A DNA stretch of 64,000 nucleotides, from contig CANMPD010000016.1 in NCBI GenBank assembly GCA_947499635.1, positions 1-64,000 on the forward strand. The letters are read 5' to 3'. The notes below the pieces were generated by a model. That model was not told the origin of the DNA, made no database searches, and worked only from the letters and a program-made list of their open reading frames with translations. Source of the stretch: an uncultured Paracoccaceae bacterium. Its GTDB lineage: Bacteria > Pseudomonadota > Alphaproteobacteria > Rhodobacterales > Rhodobacteraceae. Positions 26,790 to 36,055 of this stretch are shown here, piece by piece; the stretch's first letter is position 1, and every line of letters starts with the position of its first letter. A program made the translations under genes and the position numbers.

Positions 26790-28910
26790 CTAAGAAGCAG
26801 CACTTTTGTCTCGGTAGCGAGTAACTGCAGCCACATCACTTTCTGCCTCAAGCATGAGAATCAAAGAATGTAACTGCCCCACATCACGCATTTCGACATT
26901 GATCATCAAGCGGTAAAAGTCTGGTTTGCGATCAACAAATTCGAGATTAGAAATATTGGCCTTTTTTTCACCAATCAACGTACACACGCGCCCTAAAACA
27001 CCGGCGTCATTTCCAATGGTCAGCTCAAGTGTCGTACCATAGGCTGCCGGATGTGTACCAGAATGCCAGTGCACATCGACCCAACGATCCAGCTGATCCT
27101 CATAGTCGATCAACTTGGCACAATCGGCTGCGTGGACTTCAACCCCTTTGCCTCTTGACGTGATACCAATGATACGCTGCCCAGGAAGGGGTTCGCAACA
27201 TGCCGCGCGATAAAAGCTCTGGCCCGGTTCAAGGCCAATCACTGCACGGCGAGGCGAGATTTCATCGCCCTCTTGCGGGACGAGTTCTGGATATACCGCC
27301 TGCACCACATCATGCGCGGTGATAACGGCTGCGCCTAAACGCGCAAGAAGCTCATGTACATCACTAAGACGTAAAGCCCTTGCAGCCGTTTCAAGTGCTT
27401 TATCGGTTGCTTTCTTTTGAACATGTTCAAACGCGGATCGGGCAAGTTCCTGCCCAAGCTTTACAAAACGCGCACGATCAGCTTCACGCAGAGCACGTCG
27501 GATCGCGGTTCGCGCTTTCCCTGTTTTCGCAATTTCAAGCCAGCTCACCTGCGGCGTTTGCCCCTCGGCGGTGATAATTTCAACCGATTGCCCATTCCGC
27601 AACCGTGTCCATAACGGCACACGGATACCATCGACTTTTGCGCCAACACAGGCATGTCCGATACGTGTATGGATCGCATAGGCAAAATCGATCGGAGTTG
27701 CCCCTTTAGGCAAATTTGTTACATCCCCTTTGGGCGTAAAACAAAACACCTGATCCGAGTACATCTCAAGCTTAACCGCTTCGAGAAATTCATCATGATC
27801 CTCTTCCGCATCAAACTGCTCAGTCAGCGAGGCAATCCATTTGGCAGGATCAACAGCAAAAGGATTTTCAGTACGTACCCCATCGCGATACGACCAATGC
27901 GCAGCCACACCAGATTCCGCAACGTCATGCATTTGGCGTGTCCGAATTTGGACTTCTACACGCTTTCCATCACGCCCAGATACGGTTGTGTGAATTGATC
28001 GATAACCATTTGCTTTGGGTTGACTGATGTAATCTTTAAAACGCCCAGGCACGGCCCGCCAACGTTGGTGAATCACCCCTAACGTACGATAAGCATCCTC
28101 TTCGCTCGTCGTAATGACACGGAATCCATATATGTCGGATAGACGCGAAAACCCCTGATCTTTCTCCTGCATTTTACGCCAGATCGAATATGGTTTTTTA
28201 GCACGTCCAAAAACTTCAGCTTCAAGGCCAGCCTTATCAAATTCAACGCGCATATCACCTGTAATACGGTGGATCACATCACCTGTTTCACGCTGTAATG
28301 TCACAAAGCGGCGAATGATAGATTGACGACCTTCTGGATTCAGCACTTTAAATGCGAGATCCTCAAGCTCTTCGCGCATCCATTGCATACCCATCCGCCC
28401 CGCAAGCGGTGCATAGATATCCATGGTTTCGCGGGCTTTGATCGCTTGCTTTTCCGGACGCATAGCCCGAATCGTGCGCATATTATGCAAACGATCGGCA
28501 AGTTTGACCAAAATCACCCGCAGATCTTTGGACATTGCCATAAACAGCTTGCGGAAATTCTCGGCTTGCTTTGTTTCTCGTGACGAAAGTTGGAGATTGG
28601 TAAGTTTGGTTACACCATCAACAAGCATGGCAACTTCTTCACCAAAACGTCGACCAACCTCTTCATAAGAAGCTTTAGTGTCTTCGATAGTGTCATGCAG
28701 CAGTGCGGTAATTATCGTCGCATCATCCAACCGCTGTTCTGTCAAAATAGCCGCAACAGCGATAGGGTGCGTAAAATAAGGCTCGCCAGAATGGCGAAAT
28801 TGCCCTTCGTGCATATCCATTCCAAATGCATATGCATCCCTTAAGCGATCTTCATTCGCTTTAGGATTATAGTCACGGACCAATTTTACGAGATCATCGA
28901 CAGATGTCAT
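26790..28910 (-). CDS. rsh: RelA/SpoT-family (p)ppGpp synthetase/hydrolase
   Basis: A 706-residue bifunctional RSH. The HD hydrolase domain holds H72-D73 in LLHDTIEDT; the synthetase domain (about 240-370) includes YGFRVITTSEEDAYRTLGVIH and KANGYRSIHT; a TGS domain (VFCFTPKGDVTNLPKGATPIDFAY) follows near 395; and a C-terminal ACT domain begins near 630. Both active sites look intact, so it should make and degrade the alarmone. It is the sole RSH in the window. rpoZ lies 37 bases upstream, as in many proteobacteria, coupling the alarmone enzyme with the omega subunit to which ppGpp binds in E. coli. Confidence 0.95.
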   Translation of the reverse strand: MTSVDDLVKLVRDYNPKANEDRLRDAYAFGMDMHEGQFRHSGEPYFTHPIAVAAILTEQRLDDATIITALLHDTIEDTKASYEEVGRRFGEEVAMLVDGVTKLTNLQLSSRETKQAENFRKLFMAMSKDLRVILVKLADRLHNMRTIRAMRPEKQAIKARETMDIYAPLAGRMGMQWMREELEDLAFKVLNPEGRQSIIRRFVTLQRETGDVIHRITGDMRVEFDKAGLEAEVFGRAKKPYSIWRKMQEKDQGFSRLSDIYGFRVITTSEEDAYRTLGVIHQRWRAVPGRFKDYISQPKANGYRSIHTTVSGRDGKRVEVQIRTRQMHDVAESGVAAHWSYRDGVRTENPFAVDPAKWIASLTEQFDAEEDHDEFLEAVKLEMYSDQVFCFTPKGDVTNLPKGATPIDFAYAIHTRIGHACVGAKVDGIRVPLWTRLRNGQSVEIITAEGQTPQVSWLEIAKTGKARTAIRRALREADRARFVKLGQELARSAFEHVQKKATDKALETAARALRLSDVHELLARLGAAVITAHDVVQAVYPELVPQEGDEISPRRAVIGLEPGQSFYRAACCEPLPGQRIIGITSRGKGVEVHAADCAKLIDYEDQLDRWVDVHWHSGTHPAAYGTTLELTIGNDAGVLGRVCTLIGEKKANISNLEFVDRKPDFYRLMINVEMRDVGQLHSLILMLEAESDVAAVTRYRDKSAAS

Positions 28911-28947
28911 ATTTGGCCCGCTACTATCTTAAAAATTTCCAGAGACG

Positions 28948-29301
28948 TTATCCTTGCCCCTGAGCTTCCATAAGTGCGCGCAGAAGTTTTTCTTCAGACA
29001 TATCATCTTCTGCTGGTTTGTCAGCTTCACCGCCCATTAGCAATGCCATAGAGTCTTCTTCTGGCTCATCAACTTCGATCTGAGTTTGATGGCTTTCGAT
29101 GAGGCGCTCACGCAGAGAGTCTGCACTCTGAGTTTCCTCAGCAATTTCGCGCAATGAAACAACAGGGTTTTTATCATTATCGCGGTCAATTGTTAGCTCA
29201 CCACCAGCTGCAATTTCGCGTGCACGATGTGCGGCGAGCATTACCAACTCAAACCGGTTGGGAACCTTATCAACGCAATCTTCAACCGTGACGCGGGCCA
29301 T
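28948..29301 (-). CDS. rpoZ: RNA polymerase omega subunit
   Basis: A 117-residue omega subunit, aiding assembly of the beta' subunit. The N-terminal signature [20 protein letters not shown] is exact, with [11 protein letters not shown] at 23-33; the acidic C-terminal tail is typical of alphaproteobacteria. It precedes rsh on the same strand by 37 bases. Confidence 0.96.
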   Translation of the reverse strand: MARVTVEDCVDKVPNRFELVMLAAHRAREIAAGGELTIDRDNDKNPVVSLREIAEETQSADSLRERLIESHQTQIEVDEPEEDSMALLMGGEADKPAEDDMSEEKLLRALMEAQGQG

Positions 29302-29393
29302 AGGCGACTCTCCAATAGATTTTCCACTTTAGAAGGGTTCTCAATACGCCGAAATATACCGTTTGACAAGCACATGCCTACAAAAACACATCA

Positions 29394-29975
29394 TCAAAGT
29401 GGTTTAATCTCCCGCAAATCCGTCTCTGACAGCGACGCATGAAGTTCGGTCACCGTTTGACCTAAAACCGGATGCCGCCAATTCGGTGCAACATCCAGTA
29501 AAGGAGCCAATACAAACGCACGATCCTGAAGCCTTGGATGAGGTAGAATCAGCCCCTGCGGTGCCTGCTCGTGTTGCGCCTCTGCGGGTAAGTTCAACCA
29601 ATGCTCATAGGTCTCCAGATCAGGAAAAACCGCTTCTTCGAATGCAATTAAGTCCAAATCCAGGGTCCGCCCCCCCCAACGCGCGTCACGCCTGCGTAAA
29701 AAACGCAACTCGATCTGATGTAATCGTTTTAGAATTTCTTCTGCCGGTATATCACACCGAAACGACACCACAGCATTCACATAGTCAGGGCCCGCACCTG
29801 CTGGGAAACATGGAGTCTCAAAAAACCTTGATATTGCAACTACATACAGACCCTCACTTGCAAAATCCGCAATAGCGGCAGCCAGTGTATCCAGAGGAGA
29901 TGCTTCGCCTCGATGTAAATTTCCACCAAGCGCGCAATGGGAAAGTTTCTGATTTCGCGTCACTTTTGACATCAT
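29394..29975 (-). CDS. folK: 2-amino-4-hydroxy-6-hydroxymethyldihydropteridine diphosphokinase
   Basis: A 193-residue HPPK, transferring diphosphate from ATP to 6-hydroxymethyl-dihydropterin in folate synthesis. The signatures are RRDARWGGRTLDLDLIAF at about 94-111, with the metal-binding Asp pair, and LPHPRLQDRAFVLAPL near 145-160. The N-terminus CALGGNL replaces the usual ALGSN. ATG 29975 and 29972 are adjacent. It is divergent from the NYN gene and upstream of rpoZ. Confidence 0.93.
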   Translation of the reverse strand: MMSKVTRNQKLSHCALGGNLHRGEASPLDTLAAAIADFASEGLYVVAISRFFETPCFPAGAGPDYVNAVVSFRCDIPAEEILKRLHQIELRFLRRRDARWGGRTLDLDLIAFEEAVFPDLETYEHWLNLPAEAQHEQAPQGLILPHPRLQDRAFVLAPLLDVAPNWRHPVLGQTVTELHASLSETDLREIKPL

Positions 29976-30103
29976 TTCGTTATTATCGCCACCTTGCAGC
30001 GTTGATTAAAAACTTTAGAATGAATCTAACCGGTATGCTAAAGGCATATACAATTCACTCACGAAACACCTGGTTGCCGGTCAGACCAGAAGGGTAATTT
30101 TTT

Positions 30104-30664
30104 ATGTTTTATAAAGACGAACGGCTTGCGCTGTTCATTGATGGCTCCAATCTATATGCTGCCGCGAAGTCGTTAGGGTTTGATATTGATTACAAACTCC
30201 TAAGGCAAGAATTCATGCGCCGTGGAAAGCTGTTACGCGCTTTTTATTACACGGCTCTTTTAGAAAACGATGAGTATTCTCCGATTCGTCCCCTTGTTGA
30301 TTGGCTACATTATAATGGCTACAATATGGTGACAAAACCGGCCAAAGAATACACCGACAGCATGGGCCGCCGCAAAGTCAAAGGCAATATGGACATTGAG
30401 CTGTCCGTGGATGCGATGGAACTGGCCCCGCATGTGGACCACATCGTCCTATTTTCCGGCGACGGTGACTTCCGTCCATTGCTGGCCAGTCTACAGCGAC
30501 AAGGTGTGCGTGTTTCGGTAGTATCAACGATCCGCAGCCAACCTCCAATGATCTCAGATGAGTTGCGTCGACAAGCAGATAACTTTATCGAACTTGAAGA
30601 GCTGCGCGACGTTATTGGACGCCCTGCTCGGGAATACCCCGAAGACAGCCACGGCCAAGATTAA
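30104..30664 (+). CDS. NYN-domain (LabA/DUF88) protein
   Basis: A 186-residue protein with a PIN-like NYN nuclease fold. Acidic residues of the presumed metal site are visible in LALFIDGSNLY (D13, N16), NMDIELSVDAM near 104-114, and the FSGDGDFRPLL block near 125-135. Such proteins are putative ribonucleases; LabA-type members are linked to regulation in cyanobacteria, but the role in alphaproteobacteria is unknown. Single gene, divergent from folK and followed by a hairpin. Confidence 0.9.
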   Translation: MFYKDERLALFIDGSNLYAAAKSLGFDIDYKLLRQEFMRRGKLLRAFYYTALLENDEYSPIRPLVDWLHYNGYNMVTKPAKEYTDSMGRRKVKGNMDIELSVDAMELAPHVDHIVLFSGDGDFRPLLASLQRQGVRVSVVSTIRSQPPMISDELRRQADNFIELEELRDVIGRPAREYPEDSHGQD

Positions 30665-30692
30665 GCCGACAGAATATACACGCTAAAAACAA

Positions 30693-30724
30693 AAATCCCA
30701 GCGCCACCACTCGGCCTGGGATTT
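30693..30724 (+). terminator. Hairpin terminator after NYN gene
   Basis: AAATCCCAG (30693-30701) pairs perfectly with CTGGGATTT (30716-30724) around a 14-base loop, 29 bases after the stop. A on the 5' side and T on the 3' side fit an intrinsic terminator, although the T tract is short. Confidence 0.6.
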
Positions 30725-30820
30725 GAGCGTCACTTTCTCCGTAGAAATGACGACCCGGACTGGACCTAGGCCACATAAGACCTTAACTCTGCTATCAAGT
30801 CGATTGTACAAGGCTCGTTT

Positions 30821-31783
30821 ATGTCCACTGCCAACACCCAACCTCCCCTAACCTTATACCTTGCAGCGCCTCGTGGATTTTGCGCAGGCGTTGACCGTGC
30901 AATCAAGATCGTAGAGATGGCTATCGAGAAATGGGGCGCGCCGGTTTTTGTACGGCATGAAATTGTTCACAATAAATACGTGGTAGATGAATTGCGCGAA
31001 AAAGGCGCGATTTTCGTCGAAGAATTATCAGATTGCCCCGATGATCGGCCCGTTATTTTTTCGGCTCATGGCGTACCTAAAGCCATTCCAGCCGCAGCCG
31101 AAGCCCGCGAAATGATCTATGTAGACGCAACCTGTCCATTGGTTTCCAAGGTTCATATCGAAGCTCAGCGCCATGCCGAAAGTGGCTTGCAGATGATCAT
31201 GATTGGGCACAAAGGACACCCAGAAACCATTGGAACGATGGGACAGTTGCCTGATGGAGAGGTTTTACTTGTCGAAACCGTTGACGATGTCGCCAATGTC
31301 GATGTTCGCGACCCTGCGCATCTAGCCTTTGTCACCCAAACAACATTATCCGTGGACGATACCAAAGACATCGTTGCCGCATTGCAGGCCCGATTTCCCG
31401 CAATCATCGGCCCCCATAAAGAAGACATCTGCTACGCAACGACAAACCGACAAGAGGCGGTTAAAGCTGTTGCTCCAAAATCTGACGCGCTGTTGGTTGT
31501 CGGTGCACCCAATTCTTCGAACTCGCGCCGTTTGGTTGAGGTTGGCGCAAAAGCAGGTTGCAATTACGCCCAATTGGTCCAACGCGCCACCGACGTTGAC
31601 TGGCGTGCACTCAAGGGAATCCGCTCAATCGCGATCACAGCTGGCGCCTCTGCACCCGAACTTTTGGTCAACGAAGTCATCGATGCTTTTCATGCACGCT
31701 ATGACGTAACCGTCGAAATTGTAGAAACCGCCGTAGAACGCGTAGAATTCAAAGTTCCACGCGTTCTACGTATGCCTGCATAA
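30821..31783 (+). CDS. ispH: 4-hydroxy-3-methylbut-2-enyl diphosphate reductase
   Basis: A 320-residue iron-sulfur enzyme making IPP and DMAPP in the last step of the MEP isoprenoid pathway. The three cluster cysteines are in [22 protein letters not shown] and [17 protein letters not shown] and [13 protein letters not shown] are also conserved. Full length. It converges with the aminotransferase gene, with 2 bases between the stop codons. Confidence 0.96.
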   Translation: MSTANTQPPLTLYLAAPRGFCAGVDRAIKIVEMAIEKWGAPVFVRHEIVHNKYVVDELREKGAIFVEELSDCPDDRPVIFSAHGVPKAIPAAAEAREMIYVDATCPLVSKVHIEAQRHAESGLQMIMIGHKGHPETIGTMGQLPDGEVLLVETVDDVANVDVRDPAHLAFVTQTTLSVDDTKDIVAALQARFPAIIGPHKEDICYATTNRQEAVKAVAPKSDALLVVGAPNSSNSRRLVEVGAKAGCNYAQLVQRATDVDWRALKGIRSIAITAGASAPELLVNEVIDAFHARYDVTVEIVETAVERVEFKVPRVLRMPA

Positions 31784-31785
31784 AT

Positions 31786-32958
31786 CTACTGAAGATCCGC
31801 AAAGGCTTCAGCCATCCGCGCACAAGCCTCTTTGATGCGTGAATGCTGTGTACCTAGATTGAAGCGCATGAAACTCTCTCCACCGCTGCCAAAGGTAGTG
31901 CCGTAGTTCGCCGCAATACGTGCTGATTTTTCAACCCGAGCTGTAAATTCCTCGCGTGACATACCCGTCCCAGAAAAATCCACCCAAGCCAAATAAGTCG
32001 CTTGAAGTGGCATCGATTTAAGGCCCGGGATGGCATTAATTGCTTCATCAAACACTTGTTTATTCTTAGTCAGATATGCAACCAATTGTTCAACATATTC
32101 TGCGCCTTGTTGAGAATAAGCCGCTATCGTCGCGAACTCGCCCGCTGTATTTGGCGAAATCCCAAGCCTTGTAATACGTTTACGAAATGCAGCCTGCAAT
32201 TCGGGGTCATGAATCACGACTTGTCCCGTGTGTAATCCCGCGAAATTAAAAGTCTTTGAGGGCGCAACCAAAGTAATTAAGCGATTTTGAACGCTAGGCA
32301 CTGCGACTTCCATCGGGAGGTGTTTGTGCCCTTCAAAAACTAAATCCATGTGGATCTCATCTGAGACCAAAATCAGGTCATGTCGTTCGCAAAATGCTGC
32401 GACCTGCTCTAACTCTTCACGCGTCCACACACGGCCACCTGGATTATGGGGTGAGCAGAGAATAACCATTTTCTCGTTTCCGGTCATCTGCGCATCATAG
32501 GCATCAAAATCCATTTGATACGTGCCATCTTGTCGAACAAGACCGCATTCAACGACCTTCCGATCCGCCTGTGCAATCATTCGAGCAAATGCATGATACA
32601 CGGGCGTAAACACCACGACTCCATCCCCCGGCGCGGTGTAGATGTCCAAACATAGGCCAATCGCATTCACTAAGCCTGTCGTCGTGAACACTGCGTTCTC
32701 GTCCACGGACCAGCCATGACGATTTTGCATCCACCACTGAATAGCTCCAACATAGGGTTTGCGTGCATCGGTGTACCCGTAGATACCATGATCTGCCATA
32801 TCGTGCATCTTACGAGACACCACGTCAGGTACCGCAAAATCAGTATCGGCCACCCACATCGCCAAACCATCGTCTGGGGACACATTATATAGGTCCTCCA
32901 TCGCATCCCACTTTTGCCCATAGGTCCCGCGGCGGTCGATGATTTGATCGAAATCCAT
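31786..32958 (-). CDS. MalY/PatB-type PLP aminotransferase
   Basis: A 390-residue fold-type I PLP enzyme. The N-terminus MDFDQIIDRRGTYGQKWD and MWVADTDFAVP mark the MalY/PatB branch, often cystathionine beta-lyases. The PLP lysine is in APSKTFNFAGLHTG, and NPGGRVWTREEL and VSDEIHMDLVF are conserved. It probably cleaves C-S bonds of cystathionine or cysteine, or acts as an aminotransferase; the two cannot be told apart by sequence alone. ATG 32958 has AAGGAA 8 bases upstream, and 20 upstream codons to 33018 are ignored. Confidence 0.92.
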   Translation of the reverse strand: MDFDQIIDRRGTYGQKWDAMEDLYNVSPDDGLAMWVADTDFAVPDVVSRKMHDMADHGIYGYTDARKPYVGAIQWWMQNRHGWSVDENAVFTTTGLVNAIGLCLDIYTAPGDGVVVFTPVYHAFARMIAQADRKVVECGLVRQDGTYQMDFDAYDAQMTGNEKMVILCSPHNPGGRVWTREELEQVAAFCERHDLILVSDEIHMDLVFEGHKHLPMEVAVPSVQNRLITLVAPSKTFNFAGLHTGQVVIHDPELQAAFRKRITRLGISPNTAGEFATIAAYSQQGAEYVEQLVAYLTKNKQVFDEAINAIPGLKSMPLQATYLAWVDFSGTGMSREEFTARVEKSARIAANYGTTFGSGGESFMRFNLGTQHSRIKEACARMAEAFADLQ

Positions 32959-33133
32959 ATTACATTTCCTTAGTGTTTCTCGTGCTCTCGCGTTTCGATA
33001 TGGCACATTTCGTGACAAAATCTCTCAAGCAATAAGCAAGCGCAAGTAAAAGCAGATGATCGGAACAATAAATAGGCACACCGCCAGTGTAACAATTATT
33101 GCGAGCGCGCCAGCTTTGGCGTAAATGGCAGGC

Positions 33134-33652
33134 ATGAAACGCTCGATCCTGATACACCCCGACCCGCGACTGAAAAAACTCTGTGATCCTGTTGCGGACC
33201 TCAGTGATGATCTGCGGACTCTCGGCGATGACATGCTAGAAACCATGTACGATGCACCCGGCATCGGCTTGGCTGCGCCTCAGATTGGTATTTTGAGCCG
33301 TGTAATCGTCATGGATTGTATTCGTGAGGGCGAAGGCACGCCTAACCCAATGGTCATGTTTAACCCACGCGTCGTTGCCGCCTCGGAGGAAACCAGCGTC
33401 TATGACGAAGGATGCCTGTCCCTGCCAGAACAATATGCAGAGGTCACACGTCCCGCTGAGGTCGATGTTGAATGGCTTGACCGTGACGGGAACCTACAGC
33501 AGCAAACCTTTGATGGTCTATGGGCGACCTGTGTCCAGCATGAAATTGACCATTTGGACGGCAAGCTCTTTATTGATTACCTAAAACCAATGAAACGTCA
33601 GGTGATTGTGCGCAAAGTACAAAAACTCAAACGAGAGATGGCGCGGGGTTAG
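33134..33652 (+). CDS. def: Peptide deformylase (active form)
   Basis: A 172-residue iron-dependent deformylase removing the formyl group from nascent proteins. All three motifs are intact: GIGLAAPQIG at 43-52, EGCLSLP at 92-98 (metal ligand C94) and HEIDH at 136-140 (metal ligands H136 and H140, catalytic E137). ATG 33134 gives the family start MKRSILIHPDPRL; ATG 33125 is also in frame. A second, degenerate deformylase follows 9 bases later and then fmt, so formylation and deformylation are encoded together. Confidence 0.95.
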   Translation: MKRSILIHPDPRLKKLCDPVADLSDDLRTLGDDMLETMYDAPGIGLAAPQIGILSRVIVMDCIREGEGTPNPMVMFNPRVVAASEETSVYDEGCLSLPEQYAEVTRPAEVDVEWLDRDGNLQQQTFDGLWATCVQHEIDHLDGKLFIDYLKPMKRQVIVRKVQKLKREMARG

Positions 33653-33661
33653 AAAGCACAC

Positions 33662-34156
33662 ATGACTGTTCGCCCTTGCCTACCATGGCCTGACAAACGT
33701 CTACGACGCACAGCCGACCCTGTTGTTGAAATCACCGACGATATCCATGCCACATGGCAAGATATGATCGACACAATGGAAGCCATGCCAGGTGTCGGAC
33801 TTGCCGCAACTCAGATCGGGATTATGAAGCGCCTTGCGGTGGTAGACGGATCAACACAGCGCGGTCAGGCGGTTTGCCTTGCAAACCCCGAAGTCCTTTA
33901 CGCCTCCGTAGAGCTACGTGAGCACGACGAGGCCAGCCCCAATCTACCCGGTGTCTCAGCAAAAATTAAGCGCCCCCGAGCCGTCACAGTCCGCTTTATC
34001 AACAAAGATGGTAAAACAGAAGAACGCGACTTTATCGGGATCGAGGCGACATCAGTACAGCACCAAATCGATCATTTGAACGGCAAACTATATTTTGATC
34101 ACCTCTCAAAGGTAAAACGAGATATGCTGATCAAGAAAGCGCAGAAACTCAGATAA
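33662..34156 (+). CDS. Deformylase-like protein lacking catalytic residues
   Basis: A 164-residue protein clearly homologous to peptide deformylase along its length, but altered at all three motifs. Motif I is GVGLAATQIG (44-53, Pro to Thr). Motif II is EASPNLP (90-96) with S92 where the metal-binding Cys belongs. Motif III is H134-Q-I-D-H138, with Gln135 where the catalytic Glu belongs. Both metal histidines stay. It should not be able to deformylate by the known mechanism. The frame is intact, with no decay and a normal start, so it is probably a maintained paralogue, not a pseudogene. It sits between def and fmt with 9- and 13-base gaps. Confidence 0.85.
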   Translation: MTVRPCLPWPDKRLRRTADPVVEITDDIHATWQDMIDTMEAMPGVGLAATQIGIMKRLAVVDGSTQRGQAVCLANPEVLYASVELREHDEASPNLPGVSAKIKRPRAVTVRFINKDGKTEERDFIGIEATSVQHQIDHLNGKLYFDHLSKVKRDMLIKKAQKLR

Positions 34157-34169
34157 AAACGGATAAGAC

Positions 34170-35102
34170 ATGCGTATTATTTTTATGGGCACACCTGATT
34201 TTTCCGTCCCTGTTCTTGAGGAGCTTGTCGCCGCCGGTCACGAAATCGCAGCTGTTTACTGTCAACCGCCCCGCCCAGCAGGGCGTGGGAAAAAGGCGCG
34301 CCCAACGCCTGTGCATGCCCGCGCAGAAGAACTTGGCCTTACGGTTCGTCATCCCCTGTCTCTTAAAGGCGAGGTTGAACAGCGCGATTTTTCCGAACTA
34401 AAAGCCGATATTGCGGTGGTTGTTGCCTATGGGCTTATCTTACCCCAGGCCATTTTAGAAAGCACCGCGCTTGGATGTATCAACATCCATGCCAGCCTAT
34501 TGCCGCGCTGGCGTGGGGCTGCACCAATTCATCGCGCAATTATGGCTGGGGACCGTGAAACCGGTGTTTGCATCATGCAGATGGAGGCGGGACTGGATAC
34601 CGGCCCCGTACTCTTACGCGAGGATACCTTGATCGGAGACACCGAGACCACCGCGCAACTGCATGATAGATTATCTGAAATGGGCGCGGGTCTTGTTGTT
34701 GAAGCCCTGTTAGCATTCGACGATTTAATGGCTGTGCCGCAATCAGAGACAGGCATCACATACGCCCATAAGATTGATAAATCCGAAGCTCAGATAAATT
34801 GGGCCTCTCCTGCCGCAACCGTTGATCGTCAAATTCGCGGTTTGTCACCATTCCCGGGCGCGTGGACCATGCTGAACGGGGAACGCATTAAACTTTTGGC
34901 ATCCCGTATCTCAAATGGTGACGCGCCCGCCGGAACAGTCTTAGACGATAACTTCACCATCGCATGTGCAGACGGAGCCGTACAAATCCTACGCGCCCAA
35001 CGAGCAGGCAAAGGTGCCCAGGACAGTCAAACATTTCTGCACGGCTGTCCCATCAAGCCCGGAGACAGACTACAATCATCCTCAGCAACATCCGAGGAAT
35101 AA
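34170..35102 (+). CDS. fmt: Methionyl-tRNA formyltransferase
   Basis: A 310-residue enzyme formylating Met-tRNA(fMet) with 10-formyl-THF. The N-terminus [19 protein letters not shown], the catalytic [20 protein letters not shown] block at about 105-124 (Asn, His) and a later D in [13 protein letters not shown] are all standard; the C-terminal tRNA-binding domain follows from about 205. Clustered with def genes, 13 bases after the degenerate paralogue. Confidence 0.96.
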   Translation: MRIIFMGTPDFSVPVLEELVAAGHEIAAVYCQPPRPAGRGKKARPTPVHARAEELGLTVRHPLSLKGEVEQRDFSELKADIAVVVAYGLILPQAILESTALGCINIHASLLPRWRGAAPIHRAIMAGDRETGVCIMQMEAGLDTGPVLLREDTLIGDTETTAQLHDRLSEMGAGLVVEALLAFDDLMAVPQSETGITYAHKIDKSEAQINWASPAATVDRQIRGLSPFPGAWTMLNGERIKLLASRISNGDAPAGTVLDDNFTIACADGAVQILRAQRAGKGAQDSQTFLHGCPIKPGDRLQSSSATSEE

Positions 35103-35105
35103 CCA

Positions 35106-35342
35106 ATGTTTCTTACGCTATTTGGCACCATCGTTATTGCTGGTATCGTTGGCTACATCGCGGAACGATCTAATTTCACCCAAAATGGGATCTTACCGTC
35201 TATTATTATCTGCATCGGCGGAGCCTTTTTGTTCTTTTTCTTACGGCTCATGTTTGGGGTTGGTTTTTCCTCCCCAGGATGGAACGCAATCCTTTCATCA
35301 ATCGGCGCGCTTATTATTGTCCCTACCCGTTGGCGAAGATAA
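35106..35342 (+). CDS. Small membrane protein (GlsB/YeaQ-like)
   Basis: A 78-residue protein, mostly hydrophobic, with three likely TM helices and an RWRR tail. The pattern resembles the GlsB/YeaQ/YmgE transglycosylase-associated group, but key Gly motifs are only partly present, so the match is tentative. It begins 3 bases after the fmt stop with GAGG upstream, suggesting co-translation. Confidence 0.6.
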   Translation: MFLTLFGTIVIAGIVGYIAERSNFTQNGILPSIIICIGGAFLFFFLRLMFGVGFSSPGWNAILSSIGALIIVPTRWRR

Positions 35343-35446
35343 ATCAACTCAGAGGCGTCAAGTGACCGTCAAACTACCCTTGAGGTATACACTCTAAAAC
35401 GTTACGTTCAATTATATTCGCGTCCCCAGAGACCAAAGGAAATTGA

Positions 35447-36055
35447 ATGAGCACCTCCAAACTCGTCAATCTACGGCAGGACCTCAAACACGCGACTCGT
35501 GCACAGCACCAGCGGTTGGATGGGTACCTTGGTAACAAAGCGGAATTCCAAACGCGCCAACAATATTTATTATTCCTATGGGCTTTGATCGATACCCACA
35601 AAAAATTCGGCCTCCCGGCTGCGCGACAACGTGGCATATCGGATGATCTGAAACTTGAGTATCAACGTATTGTCGCACTGGAGCAGGATCTTGGACTTCC
35701 TTTAGCCTATAATAATTCTCATCCTCTTGAACCACTATGGAAGTCTCAGACAAATGACTGCATGTCATATGCTTGGGGTGTTGGTTATGTATTGAATGGT
35801 TCCACACTTGGGGCATCAATGATGTTAAAGTATAACTTCCTCGCCCCGAAATGGCCCCGTGCATACTTAACCCTAGGCCGAGACTACGCCCAATCAGGGC
35901 AGCTCAAGAGGTTTTTCAATTCTCTGGCACGGCAAGAGTTAAATTTAGAAGCCGCGATCTCTGGAGCGCGAGAGACATTTCTACATTTGGAAACTATACT
36001 CTTGCCAACGGTAAAACCGTCCGCAAAGGATATAGAATATGCCGATTTCACCTGA
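35447..36055 (+). CDS. bphO: Heme oxygenase (biliverdin-producing)
   Basis: A 202-residue heme oxygenase that opens heme to biliverdin, iron and CO. The proximal heme ligand is H21 in ATRAQHQRLDGYL, and the distal helix holds GVGYVLNGSTLGASMM with the Gly-rich heme pocket near 110-125. AAAGGA precedes the ATG. Its 3' end overlaps bphP by 17 bases, and the partner uses biliverdin as chromophore, so the pair is a bphO-bphP unit. Confidence 0.92.
   Translation: MSTSKLVNLRQDLKHATRAQHQRLDGYLGNKAEFQTRQQYLLFLWALIDTHKKFGLPAARQRGISDDLKLEYQRIVALEQDLGLPLAYNNSHPLEPLWKSQTNDCMSYAWGVGYVLNGSTLGASMMLKYNFLAPKWPRAYLTLGRDYAQSGQLKRFFNSLARQELNLEAAISGARETFLHLETILLPTVKPSAKDIEYADFT

Noticed and set aside
33662-34156. 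Pseudogene call for the second deformylase
   Set aside because: The frame is full length with normal start and spacing, and both metal histidines and the fold are kept; it looks like a retained paralogue with lost or changed activity.
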